Positions 18,452-26,181 of a DNA stretch of 64,000 nucleotides are shown here, one piece after another. How positions within the stretch are numbered: position 1 is the stretch's first letter; each line of letters opens with the position of its first letter. The DNA is from an uncultured Bacteroidales bacterium (GTDB taxonomy: Bacteria > Bacteroidota > Bacteroidia > Bacteroidales > FEN-979), in the NCBI GenBank assembly GCA_903903985.1, contig CAIVAT010000057.1, forward strand, positions 248,001 to 312,000. Reading direction: 5' to 3'. The translations under genes were made by a program, and so were the position numbers. Under the pieces are notes generated by a model. It worked only from the letters and a program-made list of their open reading frames with translations. It was not told the origin of the DNA and ran no database searches.

Positions 18452-19270
18452 ATGACGATCAATAACATCCAGAGAACGTCCCGGAAGAAGTACCTGCTTT
18501 TCTATTCATGTATCTTCGTGGCATGCCTGGGTGCTTATTATCAAACTCTTTTCTATGGATATACCAATCATGATGACGATGTTATTATTACACAAAACAT
18601 TCATTTCATCAGGGATTTTTCAAATCTTAAGCAGGCATTTCTGACAGATGCCTGGTTCCGGCATCGAAAAATTGAGCTTTACAGGCCCCTGCAAAGCGCC
18701 TCATACATCATTGACGCGCAATTCGGCGACGACATCGCTTTCACAACCCATGCAACCAACCTTATCCTCCACCTGTTCTGCTGCATCTGCGTGTTTCATT
18801 TGCTGATGCTTTTTAAGCTGGAAAGCAAAACAGCGCTGCTCGGTTCCCTGATTTATGCGGTTCATTATTTATTCTTACACGCGGTTATCTGGATCCCGGC
18901 ACGCGGTGACCTGCTGCTTGCCCTGTTTTCATTTCTTTCAATGATAGCGTTTATTCAATTGAACCGGACAGGCAAATGGTATGATGCCGCATTGCACCTT
19001 GCCGGCTTTGGTTTTGCCCTGTTCTCAAAGGAGACAGCCATCGTATTGCCGCTCATTTTTTTCGTTTACAATGTTTTGTTCTGTAAAGAGAAGCTGTTCA
19101 AACCGCGAAACTTCCTCCTCCTGGCATGTTATATCCTGATTTTTCCTTGTTTTTTATTATTTGCGTGGGCTTTCCATTTCCAAAACGGAACAATCACTGG
19201 GTTTTGGTTCTTTTGTTTTAAACCTGAGGACGGTTCCGGAAACCATCGCGAAATTGGTGGTCCCGGTTAA
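18452..19270 (+). CDS. Frameshifted membrane/TPR protein, N-terminal part
   Basis: These 272 codons encode the N-terminal, multi-spanning half of a membrane protein related in layout to TPR-containing PMT/TMTC-type proteins. The first helix is about residues 14-33. A short acidic stretch, NHDDDVIITQN, follows and resembles the first loop of GT-C glycosyltransferases. Then come FRHRKIELYRPLQSASYIIDAQ and several helices (about 85-230). From about residue 237 the reading frame turns nonsensical and stops at 19270. The natural continuation (LRGLSISKTEQSLG...) lies one base over in the overlapping gene at 19161. A run of six Ts at 19150-19155 is the likely site of an extra base. It is either a real frameshift mutation or an assembly error. 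Confidence 0.75.
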   Translation: MTINNIQRTSRKKYLLFYSCIFVACLGAYYQTLFYGYTNHDDDVIITQNIHFIRDFSNLKQAFLTDAWFRHRKIELYRPLQSASYIIDAQFGDDIAFTTHATNLILHLFCCICVFHLLMLFKLESKTALLGSLIYAVHYLFLHAVIWIPARGDLLLALFSFLSMIAFIQLNRTGKWYDAALHLAGFGFALFSKETAIVLPLIFFVYNVLFCKEKLFKPRNFLLLACYILIFPCFLLFAWAFHFQNGTITGFWFFCFKPEDGSGNHREIGGPG

Positions 19271-20294
19271 TTTCTCGACCATGCCTTTTTTCAGTTTGCC
19301 GGCAACCCTCGTCGGAATGGTGATCATCGCCGGCGGCACCCTGTTCTTTATCCTTAACAAGGAATACTTTACCAAAAGGATTCTTTTTTCCATTTGCTGG
19401 TTCACTTTTTTGCTGCTGCCAGGAATGATCTATCGTCCCGAATTTGCTTCTTACACTTATGAATACCTTGATCACCGGGCATATTTACCCTCCTTCGGGA
19501 TATTGATGATCGGCCTGGGGCTGTTCCAAAATACCCGGCCTGGCGAAAAAATATTCTGGCTGTTCTCCGGGATCTTCCTGGCTTATATGATTTCAGCGAA
19601 TTATTATTTTCACCGGTGCTATAAGAATCCATTGGTTTTTTCTGAATCAGCTATCCGGGCGAATCCAAGGGCTTCCCTCGCTCATTTCATCCATGGCTGT
19701 GAAATCTATAAATTAAAAGATGTTGACGGGGCGTTGGCTGATTACAATATTGCGATAAAGTATTATCCGAAATTTTTCGATGCCAGGTATAACAGGGCCT
19801 ACCTCCTGAACGAGAAAAAGGAATACGATGCGGCGCTGGCAGACTTGAATTTTCTGCTATCACAAAAGCCTGATTACGGAGCCCGTGGCTTTAACCTGAG
19901 GGCCATCGTGAAGGCAGCCCTGAAAGATGGAGAAGGAGCAAAAGAGGATTTTGAAATAGCAATGAAAACAGACCCGTCGGATTCGGTGATCATCAGCAAC
20001 TTTCATGTCTTCCAGTCCACCATGGTCAAAGTGCCTGATAACCTGCAGCATGCGTTGGAGTTAAATAACCTGGGGGTCGAAGAAGCCAAAAAAGGGAACA
20101 TCAAGCAGGCGCTGATCTATTTTGAACGTGCCGTTTCAGAAGATCACGACAACGTGCAGGCAATCGAAAATATCGGGAACTGTAAAGATGCCCTGGGCGA
20201 CAGGAAAGGTGCCTGCCTGGCCTGGGAAAAGGCCGCCCGGAAAGGAAGCAGGTCGGCAGCGGAAATGCTGAAGCGGTTTTGCAAAAACAATTAA
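19161..20294 (+). CDS. Frameshifted membrane/TPR protein, C-terminal part
   Basis: This open frame (377 codons from a TTG) continues the protein begun at 18452 after a +1 shift. It holds four or five membrane helices (about residues 45-165), including a segment VPVNFSTMPFFSLPA typical of this family and an LDHRAYLPSFG motif. TPR repeats follow (about 185-370): LAHFIHGCEIYKLKDVDGAL, ARYNRAYLLNEKKEYDAAL, ELNNLGVEEAKKGNIKQAL and IENIGNCKDALGDRKGA. TPRs mediate protein contacts, and the membrane part suggests a lipid-linked-sugar transferase-like role, but no activity can be assigned. A true start at the TTG is unlikely because it lies inside the upstream gene. The two fragments together would give about 613 residues. 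The gene overlaps the end of the convergent lipoprotein gene by 4 bases. Confidence 0.75.
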   Translation: MRGLSISKTEQSLGFGSFVLNLRTVPETIAKLVVPVNFSTMPFFSLPATLVGMVIIAGGTLFFILNKEYFTKRILFSICWFTFLLLPGMIYRPEFASYTYEYLDHRAYLPSFGILMIGLGLFQNTRPGEKIFWLFSGIFLAYMISANYYFHRCYKNPLVFSESAIRANPRASLAHFIHGCEIYKLKDVDGALADYNIAIKYYPKFFDARYNRAYLLNEKKEYDAALADLNFLLSQKPDYGARGFNLRAIVKAALKDGEGAKEDFEIAMKTDPSDSVIISNFHVFQSTMVKVPDNLQHALELNNLGVEEAKKGNIKQALIYFERAVSEDHDNVQAIENIGNCKDALGDRKGACLAWEKAARKGSRSAAEMLKRFCKNN

Positions 20295-20731
20295 TTCTTG
20301 ACTATTTTGTAAACGAATCCCGCAGAGGGTTCAATCAGCTTTGAATTGTAAGAAAGAGAGGTTATCCCGTAGTAATTACCGCAATCCTCGATATACTGAT
20401 GGTTAACCACAAGGTTGACGGTATCGTTATCCGACTTTGATAAATGGAGTGTGTAATTTAAATTATTATACTCTTCCAGGCCCGGGTAAACGAACGAAAT
20501 TGTTCCATTTGAAAAATGAATGTCAACCATCGTATTGTTTACCGTGAGTTTTATTGAATCCTGGTTGTACTTTTTACCAATCAACAGGCTATCGTTATGA
20601 TCCACAAGACAGATTGCCACCTTGGTCGGTTTGGGATCGCCGCAAAGGGGTTGATCCCGGTGGCTGCTGCATGAATCAGACACGAATAATGCCAGAAAGA
20701 GAATCGTAAAAATCAAAACCGGATTTTTCAT
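20291..20731 (-). CDS. Small hypothetical lipoprotein
   Basis: This 146-residue protein begins with a lipoprotein signal: a hydrophobic stretch (about 4-19) and the box VSDSC with lipidation Cys at about residue 21. The mature part is small and beta-rich (DSIKLTVNNTMVDIHFSNG, LNYTLHLSKSDNDTVNLVV). I do not recognise a family. It is convergent with the membrane/TPR gene and shares 4 bases with its end. Upstream, on its strand, TACCTTTG at 20932-20925 could be its -7 box. That would give a leader of roughly 190 nt holding two hairpin repeats. It is probably anchored in the inner or outer membrane, facing the periplasm or surface. Confidence 0.7.
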   Translation of the reverse strand: MKNPVLIFTILFLALFVSDSCSSHRDQPLCGDPKPTKVAICLVDHNDSLLIGKKYNQDSIKLTVNNTMVDIHFSNGTISFVYPGLEEYNNLNYTLHLSKSDNDTVNLVVNHQYIEDCGNYYGITSLSYNSKLIEPSAGFVYKIVKN

Positions 20732-20744
20732 ATGGGTTGAATTG

Positions 20745-20796
20745 CCTCATCCCCTGCACCCCTTCTCCTTCAGGAGAAGGGGACGGGGGTTGAGGT
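20745..20796. repeat. G/C-rich interspersed hairpin, copy 1
   Basis: The centre is a perfect inverted repeat, CCCCTTCTCCT (20759-20769), TC, AGGAGAAGGGG (20772-20782). It is extended by the imperfect outer arms CCTCATCCCC and GGGGGTTGAGG. It belongs to the same general class as the elements at 26125, 29637 and 48776. No T-run follows on either strand, so it is not a simple terminator. Confidence 0.8.
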
Positions 20797-20807
20797 GTTT
20801 GGGTTAA

Positions 20808-20841
20808 TTCCCCGTCGCCTGCGACGAGAAGGGACATAATT
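20808..20841. repeat. Short hairpin, CGTCGC/GCGACG
   Basis: CGTCGC (20813-20818), CT, GCGACG (20821-20826) forms a perfect stem. It is flanked by AATTCCCC and GGGACATAATT, which partly pair. It sits directly beside the G/C-rich hairpin and may be part of one composite repeat. Confidence 0.6.
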
Positions 20842-20924
20842 CAATCAACTGACCCTGAATGTTATTGAAGAATTTTCAACATCCTCAGGGAAGGAGGAAA
20901 TTTCAGGTTGATTTTCTTACCAAG

Positions 20925-20932
20925 CAAAGGTA
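20925..20932 (-). promoter_or_regulatory. Possible -7 box for the lipoprotein gene
   Basis: On the minus strand this reads TACCTTTG, an exact TAnnTTTG match. I find no well-spaced -33 element. It would leave a leader of about 190 nt before the lipoprotein start. Confidence 0.4.
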
Positions 20933-21154
20933 AGATTACTTTTCAATGTCATATAAACAAATCATTCCCTTTCGCCTTAACTGCCTGGCCTGCATTGTCG
21001 GCATGGTTTGCATCTCTTCCATCCATTGACAAATATCAATCCAACCTTTGATATATTACAGGGTCAATATGACAATCGGCATATAATCAGTCAGATAACG
21101 ACAGGAAATATATGTTGCATCTGATATCCGGTTAGGTTGTTTCAGATTAATTTT

Positions 21155-21162
21155 TATCTTTG
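21155..21162 (+). promoter_or_regulatory. Predicted -7 box of the nuo operon
   Basis: TATCTTTG matches TAnnTTTG; transcription would start near 21169, about 23 nt before nuoA. A -33 element at the right distance is not clear. Confidence 0.55.
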
Positions 21163-21191
21163 CCACCCAAACAATTGTTAAAAGATTCACT

Positions 21192-21542
21192 ATGAGTGCT
21201 GAAAGTCTTATCCTTTTCTTTATTGTCGGAGCCTTTCTGGTGGGATTTGCCATTGTTTTTGCCCATTTTGCTGCGCCCAATTCAACGAACCCTCAAAAAG
21301 CCGAACCTTACGAATGCGGGATTCCCACAGAGGGGCTGACCTGGCTTCAATTCAACGTGGGGTACTATTTATTTGCGATCATCTTCCTGGTGTTCGATGT
21401 GGAAAGTGTATTTATTTTCCCCTGGGCCGTGGTGATGAAAGAGCTGGGAATGACCGCCTTCATTGAGATCGTCATTTTCTTTTTCGTATTGGGGCTTGGC
21501 CTGTTATATGCCTGGAAGAAAGGAGCTTTGAAATGGGAATAA
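21192..21542 (+). CDS. nuoA: NADH-quinone oxidoreductase subunit A
   Basis: This 116-residue membrane subunit opens the complex I operon. It has three hydrophobic segments (about 5-27, 58-80 and 87-108). The family signature is present: [10 protein letters not shown] in the first loop and [22 protein letters not shown] in two adjacent pieces. NuoA lies at the join between the peripheral arm and the proton-pumping arm, near the quinone cavity. Its end overlaps the nuoB start by 10 bases, which suggests translational coupling. Confidence 0.95.
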   Translation: MSAESLILFFIVGAFLVGFAIVFAHFAAPNSTNPQKAEPYECGIPTEGLTWLQFNVGYYLFAIIFLVFDVESVFIFPWAVVMKELGMTAFIEIVIFFFVLGLGLLYAWKKGALKWE

Positions 21543-22084
21543 AAAACATGAAAGAGGCGGACTTCCGCGACAATGAAACACTTGATCTGTTCAGGCAGTC
21601 TGGTGGAAATATCCTGATGACCACCATCGACGCAGTTATTGACTGGGGGCGTTCAAATTCGCTCTGGCCACTTACTTTTGCTACCAGTTGTTGCGGCATT
21701 GAGATGATGGCCACAGGCGCTTCAAGGCATGATTTTTCCCGCTTCGGGATCGAAGTGTACCGTGCCTCTCCGCGGCAGGCCGATGTAATCGTGGTGGCCG
21801 GTACAATTGTCAACAAGATGGCTCCGGTTCTCAAACGGTTGTATGACCAGATGTCGGACCCCAAATATGTGATTGCCATGGGCGCATGCGCTGTTTCCGG
21901 CGGTCCCTTCTTCTATAATTCCTATCATGTGGTGCGTGGTGTCGACCATGTAATCCCTGTGGATGTGTATATCCCCGGCTGCCCGCCCCGCCCCGAGTCA
22001 CTGTTGTACGGCGTGATGCAGCTCCAGCGCAAGATCAAACTGGAATCCATGGCAAATCCAAAACGAACGTTAGAATTAAAATAG
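21533..22084 (+). CDS. nuoB: NADH-quinone oxidoreductase subunit B
   Basis: This 183-residue subunit carries the terminal Fe-S cluster N2, which passes electrons to quinone. The ligands are visible as Cys53 and Cys54 ([10 protein letters not shown]), Cys119 ([11 protein letters not shown]) and Cys150 ([10 protein letters not shown]). The length fits the family. It overlaps nuoA and is followed 13 bp later by nuoC. The subunit sits in the peripheral arm at the membrane surface. Confidence 0.97.
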   Translation: MGIKNMKEADFRDNETLDLFRQSGGNILMTTIDAVIDWGRSNSLWPLTFATSCCGIEMMATGASRHDFSRFGIEVYRASPRQADVIVVAGTIVNKMAPVLKRLYDQMSDPKYVIAMGACAVSGGPFFYNSYHVVRGVDHVIPVDVYIPGCPPRPESLLYGVMQLQRKIKLESMANPKRTLELK

Positions 22085-22097
22085 ATAATTTCCCAAG

Positions 22098-22556
22098 ATG
22101 GACAACGCAGCATTGAAGGAGCGCATTCTGGGTCTGGTTCCCGACGCAGAATTCCAGGAAAACAAGCAATTCCTCACCTTCATCATCCCGCCGGCAAAGA
22201 TGCATGACCTCGCCCTCAGCCTGAAGGCTGAGGCTGATCTGGCATTTGATTTTCTCTTTTGTCTCACCGCAGTTGACATGGTGAAATTCCTTGAAGTGGT
22301 GTACCACCTCGAATCAACCACCCACAAACATCAGCTGGTACTCAAGGCCCGTACGGAAGATCGTGTGAGCGGTGCGGTTGACACGGTGTGTGACATCTGG
22401 AAAACCGCCGAGTTGCACGAAAGGGAAGCTTACGACCTGATGGGCATCCGGTTCAACAACCATCCCGACCTGCGCAGGTTCTTCCTTGAAGAGGGCTGGG
22501 TCGGCCATCCACTCCGCAAAGATTATGTTGATGAAGTTAACATCGTAGAACTTTAA
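22098..22556 (+). CDS. nuoC: NADH-quinone oxidoreductase subunit C
   Basis: This 152-residue protein matches the 30-kDa subunit family. Its signature is near the end: ELHEREAYDLMGIRFNNHPDLRRF, here given as one region at about residues 110-133, then GWVGHPLRKDY. It has no cofactor and supports NuoD and NuoB at the quinone site. In many Bacteroidota and in E. coli, C and D are fused; here they are separate, with only 3 bp between the nuoC stop and the nuoD start. The short N-terminal part (about 1-60) is typical of the compact bacterial forms. Confidence 0.93.
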   Translation: MDNAALKERILGLVPDAEFQENKQFLTFIIPPAKMHDLALSLKAEADLAFDFLFCLTAVDMVKFLEVVYHLESTTHKHQLVLKARTEDRVSGAVDTVCDIWKTAELHEREAYDLMGIRFNNHPDLRRFFLEEGWVGHPLRKDYVDEVNIVEL

Positions 22557-22559
22557 GGT

Positions 22560-23687
22560 ATGAAAGAAGTCATTAACCTGCCTGTTAAAAATGTCGAGGA
22601 GGAGGAGTACCATATTAATATGGGGCCACAGCACCCCTCCACCCATGGTGTGCTGCGGCTGGTTGTTTCACTCCAGGGAGAGATCGTTAAAAGTCTGAAA
22701 CCCCACTGCGGCTATATTCACCGTGGCATAGAGAAGATGTGTGAAAAGGATACCTATCCCCAGATCATTCACCTCACCGACAGGATGGATTATCTTTCGG
22801 CACACATTAACAACCATGCGGTTTGTCTGCTTGTCGAAAATGCCCTCGAGGTAGATGTGCCCGAACGCGTAAAATACATCCGCACCATCGTTGACGAACT
22901 CAACCGCATTGCCTCCCACCAGTTGTGGTGGTGCAGTTTCGGAATGGACATGGGTGGCCTTACCTGTTACTTTTATGGCTTGCGCGACCGGGAAAAAATT
23001 CTCGATATTTTCGAAGAATCATTCGGATCAAGGTTGCTTCACAGCTATTATACGCCGGGCGGGCTGATGATGGATATTCACCCGAATTTCCAGAAGAATG
23101 TCAAAGATTTCCTCAAATATTTCCGCAGGAAGATCAAGGATTATGATAATATCCTCACCGGGAACATCATCATGCAGGAACGAACCAAAGGGGTTGGCAT
23201 CCTGTCGAAGGAAGATGCCATCAGTTATGGTGTAACCGGCCCCTCGGGACGCGCCTCCGGCTTTGCCTGCGATGTAAGGAAACACCATCCTTACGGGGTT
23301 TACGATAAAGCCGATTTCAAGGAGATCCTGGGAACAGAGGGCGATACGTTTACCCGCTACATGATGAGGATGCATGAAATGCGCGAGTCGATGAAGATCA
23401 TCGAACAGCTGATCGACAACATTCCCGCCGGTGACTATACGGCCAAGATGAAAGCCGTACTCAAACTGCCGGCCGGCGAATATTACCAGCGGGTGGAGGC
23501 GGCCCGTGGCGAACTGGGCGTATATTGCGTCAGCGATGGCAACAAGACGCCCTACCGCATGAAATTCCGTTCACCCAACTTCTCCAACCTCAGCGCCCTC
23601 GACCATATGAGCCGCGGCGTGAAGATCGCCGACCTGGTGGCCATCGGAGGTTCTCTTGATTATGTTATTCCGGATATTGACAGATAA
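22560..23687 (+). CDS. nuoD: NADH-quinone oxidoreductase subunit D
   Basis: This 375-residue 49-kDa-type subunit lines the quinone-binding cavity with NuoB. It shows NMGPQHPSTHGVLR near residue 20 with the quinone-site His, HCGYIHRGIEKMCE, then TDRMDYLSAH, GPSGRASG, and the C-terminal DLVAIGGSLDYVIPDIDR. It descends from the large subunit of NiFe hydrogenases but lacks the metal cysteines, as expected. It is a separate gene from nuoC. Downstream, nuoH follows after 12 bp. Confidence 0.96.
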   Translation: MKEVINLPVKNVEEEEYHINMGPQHPSTHGVLRLVVSLQGEIVKSLKPHCGYIHRGIEKMCEKDTYPQIIHLTDRMDYLSAHINNHAVCLLVENALEVDVPERVKYIRTIVDELNRIASHQLWWCSFGMDMGGLTCYFYGLRDREKILDIFEESFGSRLLHSYYTPGGLMMDIHPNFQKNVKDFLKYFRRKIKDYDNILTGNIIMQERTKGVGILSKEDAISYGVTGPSGRASGFACDVRKHHPYGVYDKADFKEILGTEGDTFTRYMMRMHEMRESMKIIEQLIDNIPAGDYTAKMKAVLKLPAGEYYQRVEAARGELGVYCVSDGNKTPYRMKFRSPNFSNLSALDHMSRGVKIADLVAIGGSLDYVIPDIDR

Positions 23688-23699
23688 TAACCCGTATTT

Positions 23700-24788
23700 A
23701 TGAATTTCAGCATCTACGACTTTACGTCATTCAACCAATGGATCGATAAGTTCCTGTACGACAACCTGCCGGCATTTTGGGCCGTTGCCGTGGAAATGGT
23801 CATCATTGGAGTGGCCATCCTGCTCTTCTATGCGCTGGTCGGGTTGTTCCTGGTCTATGCCGAACGCAAGGTCTGCGCATTCATGCAGAATCGGGTCGGC
23901 CCAAACCGGGTAGGGCCCTATGGCTTTTTTCAAACCATCGCCGACTTCATCAAACTGATGCTGAAAGAGCTCGTCCACATTAAAAATGCCGACCAGCTTT
24001 TATTCAACCTGGCCCCGTTCATTGTGATCATCGCCTCGTTCATGGCCATTGCCGCCATTCCCTTTGCCAAGGGGCTGCATGCCATCGATTTCGATATCGG
24101 CGTTCTTTACGTGATCGCCGTGTCGTCGCTGGGCGTAGTGGGCATCCTGCTTGCCGGCTGGTCGAGCAACAATAAATATTCGCTCATCGGCGCCATGCGT
24201 TCGGGAGCCCAGATCGTGAGTTACGAGCTTTCGGTAGGGTTGTCGCTGATTACCATCGTCATCCTGGCCGGCACGATGCAGTTTTCCGAGATCGTGGAAG
24301 GTCAGCGCAACGGCTGGTTCCTTTTCAAAGGTCATATCCCGGCATTCATTGCATTTATTATTTTCCTCATCTCCAGTACCGCCGAAACCAATCGTGGCCC
24401 CTTTGACCTGGCCGAAGCTGAATCGGAGCTTACGGCAGGTTTCCATACCGAATATTCCGGGATCAAGTTTGCGTTTTTCTTCCTGGCCGAATACATGAAC
24501 ATGTTTATCGTGGCCTCTATCGCCGCTACCGTGTTCCTGGGAGGATGGATGCCGTTCCATGTCGGGGGATGGGCAGGTTTCAACCACATCATGGATTACA
24601 TCCCGCCGTTCGTATGGTACATTGGGAAAACCTTCTTTGTCATCTGGATCATGATGTGGTTTAAATGGACCTTCCCGCGGTTAAGGATCGACCAGTTGTT
24701 GACCCTGGAATGGAAATACCTTTTACCCATCAACCTGGTCAATATTCTTATCATGGCATTTATCGTATTAATGGGTTGGCATTTTTAG
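23700..24788 (+). CDS. nuoH: NADH-quinone oxidoreductase subunit H
   Basis: This 362-residue membrane subunit has about eight helices and forms the entrance of the quinone tunnel. Family motifs are clear: [23 protein letters not shown] near residues 53-75, [13 protein letters not shown], then [20 protein letters not shown] with the acidic residues that link quinone chemistry to proton pumping. [19 protein letters not shown] is at the end. It is followed by nuoI after 6 bp. Confidence 0.97.
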   Translation: MNFSIYDFTSFNQWIDKFLYDNLPAFWAVAVEMVIIGVAILLFYALVGLFLVYAERKVCAFMQNRVGPNRVGPYGFFQTIADFIKLMLKELVHIKNADQLLFNLAPFIVIIASFMAIAAIPFAKGLHAIDFDIGVLYVIAVSSLGVVGILLAGWSSNNKYSLIGAMRSGAQIVSYELSVGLSLITIVILAGTMQFSEIVEGQRNGWFLFKGHIPAFIAFIIFLISSTAETNRGPFDLAEAESELTAGFHTEYSGIKFAFFFLAEYMNMFIVASIAATVFLGGWMPFHVGGWAGFNHIMDYIPPFVWYIGKTFFVIWIMMWFKWTFPRLRIDQLLTLEWKYLLPINLVNILIMAFIVLMGWHF

Positions 24789-24794
24789 AAAACT

Positions 24795-25277
24795 ATGAAC
24801 AGCTTTTTCAAATATTTTGCAGATATCTTCCACGCAGTTAAATCGCTCCTCACGGGGATGAAGGTAACCGGAAGATACTTCTTCAGCCCCGGGGAGATCG
24901 TAACCCAGCAGTATCCGGAAAACCGGAAGACCCTGAAAATGTACGACCGGTTCAAGGGCGAAGTGATCATGCCACACAATGAGCACAACGAACACCGCTG
25001 CACCGGATGCGGTATATGCGAAACGGCATGCCCGAACGGTTCCATTGAAATCCTGCAGGCAAAGGTAGATATGCCCGATGGCAAGAAGAAACGCATCATC
25101 GACAAACACATTTACCACCTTGGAATGTGCACCTTCTGCGGGTTGTGTATCAAAGCCTGCCCGTCGGATGCACTGGCCTGGGGACAGGAGTTCGAACATG
25201 CGGTATTTGACCGGTCGAAACTGACCAAGACCTTGAATCAACCCGGATCATCCATCCTAAAAGATATTGTAGAATGA
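24795..25277 (+). CDS. nuoI: NADH-quinone oxidoreductase subunit I (2x 4Fe-4S)
   Basis: This 160-residue ferredoxin-like subunit carries clusters N6a and N6b. The first motif is Cys69-x2-Cys72-x2-Cys75-x3-Cys79 (CTGCGICETACP) and the second Cys112-x2-Cys115-x2-Cys118-x3-Cys122 (CTFCGLCIKACP). Without NuoEFG in this operon, NuoI is the likely electron entry point, possibly from a ferredoxin; that is inference from known 11-subunit complexes. The stop overlaps the nuoJ start in an ATGA. Confidence 0.96.
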   Translation: MNSFFKYFADIFHAVKSLLTGMKVTGRYFFSPGEIVTQQYPENRKTLKMYDRFKGEVIMPHNEHNEHRCTGCGICETACPNGSIEILQAKVDMPDGKKKRIIDKHIYHLGMCTFCGLCIKACPSDALAWGQEFEHAVFDRSKLTKTLNQPGSSILKDIVE

Positions 25278-25786
25278 CACCAAATCAATTGATGTTTGCG
25301 ATCTTCTCGGCAGTCATTATCATTTTTTCCGTATTGACTGTGACCAGCAGGCGGATCCTGAGAGCAGCAACCTTCCTGTTGTTCGTACTGGTTGCGACCG
25401 GCGGCATGTATTTTCTGTTAAGGTTTAACTTCCTGGCGGCCATACAGCTTACGCTATATGCCGGTGGCATTGTGGTCCTGATCATTTTTTCAATTCTTCT
25501 CACCAGCCATATCGCCGAGAAGCTTGAGAAGCCGGACCTGAAAAAAATAATCCCGGCCTTGCTGGCGGCAACCGCAGGTGCATTGATCACCATTGCAACC
25601 ATCCTGCAGCATAAATTTCCGGTTGAGATCGTCGCCGACAGCGAGCGCACCAATATCCGTGTAATCGCGAAAAGCCTTATCAGTACAGAAAAATTCGGAT
25701 ATGCCCTTCCTTTTGAAGTGATCAGCATCCTGTTGCTGGCCGCAATGGTGGGAGCCATCATCCTGGCAAAGAAACGTAACGATTAA
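25274..25786 (+). CDS. nuoJ: NADH-quinone oxidoreductase subunit J
   Basis: This 170-residue membrane subunit has five hydrophobic segments. The family signature is visible in helix three (QLTLYAGGIVVLIIF, about 55-70), which contains the flexible pi-bulge helix of complex I. The C-terminal SILLLAAMVGAIILAKK is typical. It is coupled to nuoI by a 4-base overlap and followed by nuoK after 20 bp. Confidence 0.94.
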   Translation: MTPNQLMFAIFSAVIIIFSVLTVTSRRILRAATFLLFVLVATGGMYFLLRFNFLAAIQLTLYAGGIVVLIIFSILLTSHIAEKLEKPDLKKIIPALLAATAGALITIATILQHKFPVEIVADSERTNIRVIAKSLISTEKFGYALPFEVISILLLAAMVGAIILAKKRND

Positions 25787-25806
25787 TTATTTAATACCCT
25801 GAAGAT

Positions 25807-26124
25807 ATGTTTGAAGGCGTTCCATTAACCTGGTTTTTAATTACCGGCACCATCATGTTCTTTGTCGGTATTTACGGATTCCTGGTCAGGAAAAACCTGA
25901 TCACGATACTCATGTCGACAGAATTGATCCTTAATTCGGTCAACATCAATTTTGTTGCCTTTAATAAAATCCTCTATCCCGATCACCTGGAAGGGATGTT
26001 TTTCAGTATTTTCATCATTGCTGTTGCCGCAGCGGAAGCATCGGTGGCCATCGCCATCATCATCAACATCTACCGCCGCCTTGTGAACATCGATGTGGAA
26101 AAGATGAATGAAATGAAGTATTAA
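25807..26124 (+). CDS. nuoK: NADH-quinone oxidoreductase subunit K
   Basis: This 105-residue subunit has three membrane helices, like an Mrp/MnhC protein. The conserved glutamates of the proton path are present: one in STELILNSVNINFVAF and one in AAAEASVAIAIII. NuoK is the first antiporter-like step next to the quinone site. After it a 57-bp spacer holding a G/C-rich hairpin separates it from nuoL, an unusual break in a compact operon. Confidence 0.95.
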   Translation: MFEGVPLTWFLITGTIMFFVGIYGFLVRKNLITILMSTELILNSVNINFVAFNKILYPDHLEGMFFSIFIIAVAAAEASVAIAIIINIYRRLVNIDVEKMNEMKY

Positions 26125-26181
26125 CCTCCCTCTCCCCAACCCCTCCCCCAGCGGGGGAGGGGCAGGGGGTGGGGTAATAAA
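26125..26181. repeat. G/C-rich interspersed hairpin, copy 2 (within nuo operon)
   Basis: CCCCTCCCCC (26140-26149), AGC, GGGGGAGGGG (26153-26162) is a perfect 10-bp stem. It is flanked by CCTCCCTCTCCCC on the left and GGGGGTGGGG on the right. It fills the nuoK-nuoL spacer. There is no T-run, so it is unlikely to terminate fully, but it could stall transcription or affect mRNA stability. Confidence 0.88.

Larger units (their letters stand above)
20732..21191. other. 460-bp intergenic region with repeats and divergent promoters
   Basis: This is the longest non-coding stretch in the window. It holds two hairpin repeats next to the lipoprotein gene (20745-20796 and 20808-20841), a minus-strand -7 box at 20925-20932, and a plus-strand -7 box for the nuo operon at 21155-21162. 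Between about 20940 and 21150 I see no gene, tRNA or strong structure. This AT-richer part could hold regulatory sites for the nuo operon. Confidence 0.7.
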
